NCBI GenBank assembly: GCA_046482735.1
Contig: JAWOEL010000135.1
Location: 1-19,426 of the forward strand
Origin: JAQICB01 sp046482735
GTDB taxonomy: Bacteria; Bacteroidota; Bacteroidia; Bacteroidales; UBA1715
Direction: 5' to 3'
Length of the DNA stretch: 19,426 nucleotides
Positions 14,342 through 19,426 of the stretch are shown one piece after another. How positions within the stretch are numbered: the first letter of the stretch is position 1; each line of letters opens with the position of its first letter. The position numbers and the translations under genes were made by a program. Under the pieces are notes generated by a model. That model saw only the letters and a list, made by a program, of their open reading frames with translations, ran no database searches and had not been told where the DNA came from.

Positions 14342-16491
14342 TGTTGAGAGCGGTAGTTTTTTCTTTTGTGTTGGTTATTCAATTTTCTGCAGTTGCTCAT
14401 GAGGGGTTCTGGATGCCTTTTTTATTGGAAAAAAATATTTTTTCGCATATGCAGGAATCCGGTTGTGAATTGTCTCCGCAGGATATTTTCGATAACGATT
14501 CACCATCCTTGAAAGATGCCGTTGTAAAAATCGGGAATGGATGTAGTGGGGGGATAATTTCGGAAAATGGTTTAGTTATTACTAATTATCATTGTGTTGA
14601 ATATTTTGTGCAACAAGCAAGTTCTGAATCTCATAATTATTTAGATGAAGGTTTGTGGGCTCATAGTTCTGATTCAGAAGTGCCTGCACCGGGTTTGCAT
14701 ATTTCCGTTTTGGCAGATGTCGTGGATGTTACTGATTTAGTAAATAATGCTATAGCCGATACTCTAAAAGGAATTCATCATTCTCTGCGGGTGTATGATG
14801 TGATTGATTCTCTTACTCAGGTGTATTCTATGCAAGACACTACTTTGGACTATTCTATAGAACCTTTTTATGCAGGAAATCAATATTTTATGTTTTCTTC
14901 GCGGGTCTATACAGACGTGAGATTGGTTGCTGCTATGCCAGCAAGTGTTGCTTCGTTTGGTGCTGATAAGGATAATTGGAAATGGCCCCGTCATGCAGCG
15001 GATTTTGCGGTATTGCGTATGTATGCCGATTCGGCTAATAAACCTGCTGCTTATGCACCTCAAAACAAACCCTATGTACCTAAAAAAAGTATACAGATTG
15101 CGGCACATGGTTCTCAAGTTCATGATTTTACTTTTATAATGGGATACCCTGCTCGTACCAATAATTTTTCTACGGCACATGAAGTTATGCTCATTCGTGA
15201 CAGTCTTAATCCTTTGCAAATAGCTTTGCGTAAATTGCGTTTGCAACCAATGAAAGAGTATATGAACAGGGGCGAACAAGAACGATTGCACTATTATTCA
15301 GATTATTATAGTTTACTTAATTATTATGAAAAGTGGAGTGGCGAGCAAAATGGTATAGAGTATGCTCGTGTTGTTGAACAAAAAAAGGTGCGAGAAAATG
15401 AATTACAGAGTTTTTTTAAACAGTATAATGATTCGTTGTTAGAGGTATTCAAATTCGTGTTAAAAAAATATAATGCTGCTTCAGATAAATATTATAAATC
15501 CTATACAGATATCATTACGTATGTTGAAAGTATTGCGAGTATGGATTTTTACTCTTTTGGAAAAAAAATTATTGCCATTGCTGATACCGCTCAAGCAGGA
15601 TATGTTCCTGTGTCGTCTGTTAGGTCACATGTTGAAAATTATACCAAAAATTCACATTTGCCTTTAGAAAAACAAACTTTTGTTGAGTGTATGAAATATA
15701 TTTCCAAACACGCCCGTGCAGAAATTTTTCCGTATACATTCCGAAATATGTCGGATTCACAAAAGAAGCATTATATTCAAACAATAGCGGATAGTAGTCT
15801 TGTTTTTAATAATGCTGTCTTTGATTCTATTGTTTATGCCAATAAAGTGGATTCACTAGTACAGATACAAAACATTGTATCTCAAGACACAGGATTACAA
15901 TTTATACAGGCTGTGCAAAACTATATGTCTGATACTTTGTTTTACAAATTTTATACTGCCAAATTTTTGTATGATTTTTATAAAAAAGAATATGTTAATC
16001 TGCATATGCAGTATGCTCAAATGCAGAATACTGCACTCAGTGCAGATGCAAATGGAACGATGAGGATTAGTTTTGGAACAGTAGAAGGGTATACATCATT
16101 TGACTCGGTAAGGCATTCACCTTATACAACAATACAAGGTATTATTGATAAAAATTCTCGAGATTCGGTAGCGTATCGTGCACATAATGAGTTTTTGTCA
16201 TTTATTCAGCAGAAAAAGACTGATGCACAGAGTTTTGATACTGTATATGTTAATTTTATTGCAAATAATCAAACTACCGGAGGGAGCTCGGGAAGTCCTG
16301 TGTTTAATGCTCAAGGGCATATGATAGGGCTTAATTTTGATCGTAATATGGAAGGAACAATGAGTGATCTTTTGTATGATGAAAGAATATGTAGAAATAT
16401 AATGGTAGATAGTCGGTATTTTCTTTTTTGTATAGAAAAATATGCAAATTCATCGTATATTTTGCAAGAATTATCATTAGTTGCAGAGTAA
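14341..16491 (+). CDS. S46-family dipeptidyl-peptidase, DPP11-like (acidic P1 specificity)
   Basis: S46 peptidases are periplasmic or surface serine enzymes that release dipeptides from the N-terminus of oligopeptides for uptake. The 716 residues match the usual length. A signal peptide covers about 1-19 (cleavage near AVA-HEGFW). The chymotrypsin-like half has GCSGG and TNYHC with catalytic H84 and the likely disulphide C68-C85, PRHAADFAVLRMY with catalytic D221, and TGGSSGSPVFN with nucleophile S650; the residue before it is Ser where the family usually has Asn (TGGNSGSPV). FDRNMEGTMSD carries R668 at the place that holds Arg in Asp/Glu-specific DPP11 and Gly in DPP7, so acidic P1 preference is inferred. 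The helical domain fills residues about 280-580. Start overlaps the maf stop by one base. Confidence 0.92.
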   Translation: MLRAVVFSFVLVIQFSAVAHEGFWMPFLLEKNIFSHMQESGCELSPQDIFDNDSPSLKDAVVKIGNGCSGGIISENGLVITNYHCVEYFVQQASSESHNYLDEGLWAHSSDSEVPAPGLHISVLADVVDVTDLVNNAIADTLKGIHHSLRVYDVIDSLTQVYSMQDTTLDYSIEPFYAGNQYFMFSSRVYTDVRLVAAMPASVASFGADKDNWKWPRHAADFAVLRMYADSANKPAAYAPQNKPYVPKKSIQIAAHGSQVHDFTFIMGYPARTNNFSTAHEVMLIRDSLNPLQIALRKLRLQPMKEYMNRGEQERLHYYSDYYSLLNYYEKWSGEQNGIEYARVVEQKKVRENELQSFFKQYNDSLLEVFKFVLKKYNAASDKYYKSYTDIITYVESIASMDFYSFGKKIIAIADTAQAGYVPVSSVRSHVENYTKNSHLPLEKQTFVECMKYISKHARAEIFPYTFRNMSDSQKKHYIQTIADSSLVFNNAVFDSIVYANKVDSLVQIQNIVSQDTGLQFIQAVQNYMSDTLFYKFYTAKFLYDFYKKEYVNLHMQYAQMQNTALSADANGTMRISFGTVEGYTSFDSVRHSPYTTIQGIIDKNSRDSVAYRAHNEFLSFIQQKKTDAQSFDTVYVNFIANNQTTGGSSGSPVFNAQGHMIGLNFDRNMEGTMSDLLYDERICRNIMVDSRYFLFCIEKYANSSYILQELSLVAE

Positions 16492-16516
16492 TTATTATAT
16501 TTATAATATAAAATGT

Positions 16517-17560
16517 ATGGAAAAATTTGAATCAATATCCACCACAAATAAGCTATTATTAATAATAGTTGTGCCCTTGGTTTTATATTTATTAAAAATA
16601 TTATCATTTATTTTTATCCCATTATGTGCTGCTTTATTGGTGGGGCTTATGTTTTTACCATTTTTACGAGTGATGGCCAAAAAAAATATTCCTCGTTGGG
16701 GGGCTATGGTTATTGTGTCAGTTATAATTTTTTTATTATTTTTTGTATTGTTCATGGTATTGCGTATAAGTATTCAGGAAATATTATCTGTAGAACGTAC
16801 TTTTTGGTTACAATTTGAACAGAATTTAAATCAGATTTTGGTACCTGTAATGGATTTTATGGCTATAGAACAAATACCTGAACAAACTAATTTTAGTGTA
16901 TTTATCCATAGCGAAACTATAGTCGAAACTGTGCAAAAACATTTAGGTAAATTTATGAATTATGTCAATTCAAGCATAACCATGTTGTTGATGACTATTT
17001 TCTTCTTGTTGTTAGTTTTGGCAGGTTCTGTAAATGTTCAAAAGGTATTGGAAGATACTATTTTCAAAAAAAGAATACCTTCTATGAGGGTATTTGTTAC
17101 ATTAGAAAAAAGTATTGTTAAATTTATAGTGGTGAAATTTGCTATAAGTGTATTGACTGGTGTTTCTTTTGGGTTGACCTGTTGGTTTTTTGGGGTGAAA
17201 TTTCCTGTTTTTTGGGGATTGTTGGCATTTGGTATGAATTTTATACAAATGCTGGGTTCTATTATTGTTACTATAGCCCTTACTTTTTTTGCTATGGGGC
17301 AGTTAGATGTATCTACCACTTTGTTGTTATTTACTTTTACACTTATTGCATTACAATTATTATGGGGCAGTGTGTTGGAACCTGTATTTATGGGACGTAC
17401 GTTTTCTATAAATACAATTACTATTTTGGTAATGCTTTTGTTATGGGGATATTTATGGAATGTGATGGGTATGATATTAGCTGTGCCTATAACTGTTGTG
17501 GTGAAAATTATTTTAGAGCATTTTCCGAAAACAAATATTTTAGCAAAAATAATGTCTTAA
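16517..17560 (+). CDS. AI-2E family (PerM-type) membrane transporter
   Basis: The 347-residue protein has about seven to eight hydrophobic segments in the family layout: two to three helices in the first 85 residues, a soluble stretch (about 86-150), then further helices, with the family features FGVKFPVFWGLLAFGMNFI, a glycine-rich GSIIV and LLWGYLWNVMGMILAVP near the end. The family was named for AI-2 export but members have also been assigned ion antiport or unknown roles, so no substrate is claimed. I chose ATG 16517 (MEKFESIS) 25 bases after the peptidase stop; the frame is open back to ATG 16481, but that would overlap the peptidase end and add a non-family leader. Probably the last gene of the maf-peptidase operon. 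Confidence 0.88.
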   Translation: MEKFESISTTNKLLLIIVVPLVLYLLKILSFIFIPLCAALLVGLMFLPFLRVMAKKNIPRWGAMVIVSVIIFLLFFVLFMVLRISIQEILSVERTFWLQFEQNLNQILVPVMDFMAIEQIPEQTNFSVFIHSETIVETVQKHLGKFMNYVNSSITMLLMTIFFLLLVLAGSVNVQKVLEDTIFKKRIPSMRVFVTLEKSIVKFIVVKFAISVLTGVSFGLTCWFFGVKFPVFWGLLAFGMNFIQMLGSIIVTIALTFFAMGQLDVSTTLLLFTFTLIALQLLWGSVLEPVFMGRTFSINTITILVMLLLWGYLWNVMGMILAVPITVVVKIILEHFPKTNILAKIMS

Positions 17561-17686
17561 TATGATTTGTGTTATGCAAATTTACATATGATATTAATTA
17601 TTTTGAAGTTGGAGCGTGCTATGTGATGAGATAAAAAATGAACATATACTATGTTTTGAACTTCAATAAAACATAAAATAAACATA
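17561..17686 (+). promoter_or_regulatory. Upstream region of the sia genes with an 8-base inverted repeat
   Basis: The 126-base gap holds TTGAAGTT (17603-17610) and its inverse AACTTCAA (17659-17666), 48 bases apart. TATGTTTTG at 17650-17658 resembles the -7 box TAnnTTTG with one extra base, and a TTG lies at 17609-17611. A promoter here is plausible but not proven. Confidence 0.3.
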
Positions 17687-18565
17687 ATGAAAGTACAAAA
17701 ATTATATTCATTTGTAAGTGATTTTATTAATTACAATTCAGTAAATGATGCATTAACGGAAATATCAAATATTTTTTTTGAACAGAGGTTTCCCAATCAT
17801 ATACAACGAACTATATATATGATTTCTGCTGAGTGCTTTGATAATATATATAAGCATGCTCAAAAAGTGTTATCTGATTATCCGGCATTTTTCGAAATTA
17901 ATTGCATTAATGATCAGGATATTGAAATACGTACTTCAAATCCAATTTCTGCGAAATCATCTCATAAAGTCGAAACCTATATTCGGTTTTTAAATTATTT
18001 ATCGCAGGATGAATTAAAAACACATTATTTTTCAACAATACGTACAGAACGTAAAACAAAAAAAGGCGGAGCTGGTCTGGGATTATTAATTCTCAGACGA
18101 AAAACACATTATCCTTTTGACTATTCTTTTGAACTTAAAACCAAAAAAACTAGTGTGTTTTCATTGAAACTTAAGATATCATTGCCGGAATTACAGTTGT
18201 ATCGAATTCAGCAAACAGAGCATACACCACTTTTACAATTCGATTTTAAACAAGAAGAGTTGTTGGTTATTGGACAATCACGTCCGGAAGATGCTGATGG
18301 TTTTTACATGAATATATGTGCATGGATACATGAGAAAAAAGAAGACTTTAACGCAATGACTTCTCCTGTTTTAGTTGTAGATTTGGAGTATTATAATTCT
18401 GCGTCTTTAAAAAACCTTGTACGCTTTGTGAGAGCTGTAATAGCATCTACTTCAGAAAACTTGCGTGTTAATTGGGGGTATGATGGCGAAGATGAATTAT
18501 CAAGAGACGATGCAGTTGAAATTAGTAAAATTGTGGGTAAAGATTTTATTTTAATTGAAAAATAA
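17687..18565 (+). CDS. siaB: SiaB-family protein kinase fused to a degenerate SiaC-like domain
   Basis: SiaB is an ATP-dependent kinase that phosphorylates a threonine of the small protein SiaC; in Pseudomonas SiaC phosphorylation controls a diguanylate cyclase. Residues about 1-168 have the GHKL ATPase layout of SiaB: helix with ECFDNIYKHA (E49, N53, H57), a reduced G1 region (IRTSNPIS) and a G2 loop KKGGAGLGLLILRRK (126-139). Residues about 184-291 align along their length with the SiaC (DUF1987) protein encoded next door: LLVIGQSRPED with LIEIKGRSIPE, a shared CAWI/IDWL helix, DLEYYNSASLKNL with QLEYFNTSSSKCI, and VNWGY with INWYY. In this fused copy the phospho-threonine position is Ser and the acidic EEDDEDMLEAGED loop is largely lost. 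Usual SiaB proteins are about 180 residues, so the tail is extra. It may act as an internal pseudo-substrate or docking domain; that is inference. Confidence 0.82.
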   Translation: MKVQKLYSFVSDFINYNSVNDALTEISNIFFEQRFPNHIQRTIYMISAECFDNIYKHAQKVLSDYPAFFEINCINDQDIEIRTSNPISAKSSHKVETYIRFLNYLSQDELKTHYFSTIRTERKTKKGGAGLGLLILRRKTHYPFDYSFELKTKKTSVFSLKLKISLPELQLYRIQQTEHTPLLQFDFKQEELLVIGQSRPEDADGFYMNICAWIHEKKEDFNAMTSPVLVVDLEYYNSASLKNLVRFVRAVIASTSENLRVNWGYDGEDELSRDDAVEISKIVGKDFILIEK

Positions 18566-18582
18566 TAAATTATTTTTTTTTT
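18558..18582 (+). terminator. Weak A/T-only hairpin with T-run after the siaB-like gene
   Basis: AAAAATAA (18558-18565) is complementary to TTATTTTT (18570-18577) with a TAAA loop, and the T-run continues to 18582. The left arm contains the stop codon. The stem lacks any G-C pair, so termination would be partial at best. A promoter-like box follows at 18597, consistent with separate control of the next gene. Confidence 0.3.
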
Positions 18583-18596
18583 AAAGCCTATAACTA

Positions 18597-18604
18597 TATT
18601 TTTG
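18597..18604 (+). promoter_or_regulatory. Candidate -7 promoter box for siaC
   Basis: TATTTTTG matches the Bacteroidota consensus TAnnTTTG exactly and lies 28 bases before the siaC start codon. No TTG is seen at the expected distance upstream, so strength is uncertain. It would allow siaC to be made in excess over the fused kinase. Confidence 0.4.
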
Positions 18605-18631
18605 TAAGGAATAATTGAAAAATCAAAAAAA

Positions 18632-19012
18632 ATGGATAATATAAAAGTTGATGGCTCACCGAAAACGCCGGATGTGAATTTTGATTATACAAATGGATTA
18701 ATCGAAATTAAGGGACGTTCTATTCCTGAAAATTCGATAGAGTTTTATAAACCTATGATTGATTGGCTTGATAAATATGTGAATGATCCACAAGAAAAGA
18801 CAACAGTTAAAATTCAATTGGAATATTTTAATACTAGTTCTTCTAAATGTATTCTTGATGTTTTTAAAAAATTAGAGGGGATAGCAAAACAAGATAAGAA
18901 CATTGAAATTAATTGGTATTACGAAGAAGATGATGAGGATATGTTAGAAGCAGGGGAGGACTATCAATCTATAATTAATATACCGTTTAAAATGATTGAA
19001 ATAGAGGAGTAA
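18632..19012 (+). CDS. siaC: SiaC-family regulatory phosphoprotein (DUF1987)
   Basis: SiaC is a small cytoplasmic switch protein phosphorylated by SiaB and dephosphorylated by SiaA. The 126 residues match the family end to end: a short N-terminus, LIEIKGRSIPENSIEFYKP, IDWLDKYVNDP, then LEYFNTSSSKC with T68, the same position number as the phosphorylated threonine of the Pseudomonas protein, and the conserved acidic C-terminal block INWYYEEDDEDMLEAGEDY. Bacteroidota generally lack the Pseudomonas-type diguanylate cyclase partner, so the output here is unknown. It lies 66 bases after the fused kinase gene. The matching SiaA-type phosphatase is not in the window and may be further downstream or elsewhere. 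Confidence 0.9.
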   Translation: MDNIKVDGSPKTPDVNFDYTNGLIEIKGRSIPENSIEFYKPMIDWLDKYVNDPQEKTTVKIQLEYFNTSSSKCILDVFKKLEGIAKQDKNIEINWYYEEDDEDMLEAGEDYQSIINIPFKMIEIEE

Positions 19013-19019
19013 TTGGAGG

Positions 19020-19048
19020 TCTTTTATCTCTTTTGGGGAGATTAAAGA
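19020..19048 (+). promoter_or_regulatory. Hairpin between siaC and the next gene
   Basis: TCTTTTATCTC (19020-19030) pairs with GAGATTAAAGA (19038-19048) over 11 bases with one mismatch, closing a 7-base loop TTTTGGG. It starts 8 bases after the siaC stop. No T-run follows on the plus strand, so it could be a transcript-end stabiliser or a leader structure for the next gene rather than a plain terminator. Confidence 0.4.
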
Positions 19049-19075
19049 GAGAGTAATAATTAAAATCTTCCTAAT

Positions 19076-19426
19076 ATGCGTTTTTTTACATTTTTGCTTG
19101 TTTTCACAAGTCTGAGCTTACATTCTCAATTTTTGTGGGCATCTAAACTCGTTTCGATATCAGCTCTTGATAAAGATTATATTATGATCCATTTTCAGGA
19201 TGGTGAAGTCACTTTTGTTGATGATGGTCTCGGAAGTGGTGCATTTGATCATTCTGTTTCGGCTGATGATAATGAACTGGTTATGTTTGGATCTCCATTA
19301 AATACATCTGCAGTGCCAACTTTATCTAATTGGTCTGTTTCTTCGACTGATGATGCAAATTATGGTAGTGGAGGGCAACAACCGATAGCTGTTCATCGTA
19401 AATCGAAGCTTACCGGTATGTCTCAG
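19076..19426 (+). CDS. Start of a secreted protein, possibly a GH9-type cellulase (partial, runs off the window)
   Basis: ATG 19076 opens a frame of 117 codons with no stop to the end of the window. Residues 1-19 are a signal peptide (FFTFLLVFTSLSLHSQ), so the protein is exported. The mature start has DKDYIMIHFQDGEVTFVDDG, then NWSVSSTDDANYG and HRKSKLTGM. I recall similar stretches from N-terminal Ig-like regions of Bacteroidota proteins annotated as GH9 or related carbohydrate-active enzymes, but no catalytic residue lies in this fragment, so the enzyme class is a guess. A secreted carbohydrate-active protein would suit the hemicellulase locus at the other end of the window. It is 63 bases downstream of siaC, with a hairpin between. 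Confidence 0.6.
   Translation, partial: MRFFTFLLVFTSLSLHSQFLWASKLVSISALDKDYIMIHFQDGEVTFVDDGLGSGAFDHSVSADDNELVMFGSPLNTSAVPTLSNWSVSSTDDANYGSGGQQPIAVHRKSKLTGMSQ

Noticed and set aside
16481..16516. Earlier start of the AI-2E family gene at ATG 16481
   Set aside because: It overlaps the end of the S46 peptidase gene and adds a leader not expected in the family; ATG 16517 follows the stop by 25 bases.
1..19426. CRISPR array, tRNA, rRNA, insertion sequence or phage defence system
   Set aside because: No spaced repeats, tRNA cloverleaf, rRNA-like stretch, transposase or defence-protein motif was found on either strand by eye.

Overview
The window holds two unrelated pieces of DNA. Bases 1 to about 843 are GC-rich and code for the C-terminal part of a CydD-type ABC transporter ATPase of gammaproteobacterial character. 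Everything after that is strongly AT-rich and is clearly Bacteroidota: type IX secretion (gliding-motility type) C-terminal domain, hybrid two-component regulator with propeller repeats, DUF2520/KdsC-like/UbiA/Maf gene order, S46 peptidase, TAnnTTTG-like promoter boxes and no strong Shine-Dalgarno sites. CydD is cut just before its H-loop, and at the same point an unrelated Bacteroidota domain begins mid-protein in another frame. This is best read as an artificial (assembly or amplification) chimera rather than a gene transfer. The organism of the main part is probably a free-living polysaccharide- and peptide-using Bacteroidota, possibly order Bacteroidales; the genus cannot be told from this window.

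Layout. (1) 1-861: truncated cydD. (2) 843-1010: last 55 codons of a T9SS-secreted protein, on the plus strand. (3) 1241-4306, minus strand: a secreted two-enzyme protein with a GH5 (subfamily 8, beta-mannanase-like) domain, a GH8 (exo-oligoxylanase-like) domain, two Ig-like modules and a C-terminal tandem repeat. (4) 4515-8669: a hybrid two-component system (HTCS) regulator, divergent from the glycoside hydrolase; the 208-base gap between them carries an 11-base direct repeat with 21-base spacing, a candidate operator. (5) 8786-11206: sensor kinase, OmpR-type response regulator and beta-phosphoglucomutase, tightly spaced. (6) 11306-17560: DUF2520 protein, KdsC-like phosphatase, UbiA prenyltransferase, Maf pyrophosphatase, S46 (DPP11-like) peptidase and AI-2E-family membrane protein, in one or two operons. 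(7) 17687-19012: a SiaB-type kinase fused to a degenerate SiaC domain, followed by a separate canonical SiaC protein. (8) 19076-end: start of a secreted protein, possibly a GH9-type cellulase.

How the genes may work together. The HTCS would sense an oligosaccharide in the periplasm and control the neighbouring hemicellulase; no SusC/SusD pair is visible, so this is not a full polysaccharide utilisation locus within the window. Beta-phosphoglucomutase fits downstream sugar catabolism. The DUF2520-to-AI-2E block looks like conserved housekeeping. The most unusual element is the SiaB-SiaC fusion beside a free SiaC: a kinase that carries a worn copy of its own substrate. No tRNA, rRNA, CRISPR array or insertion sequence was seen.
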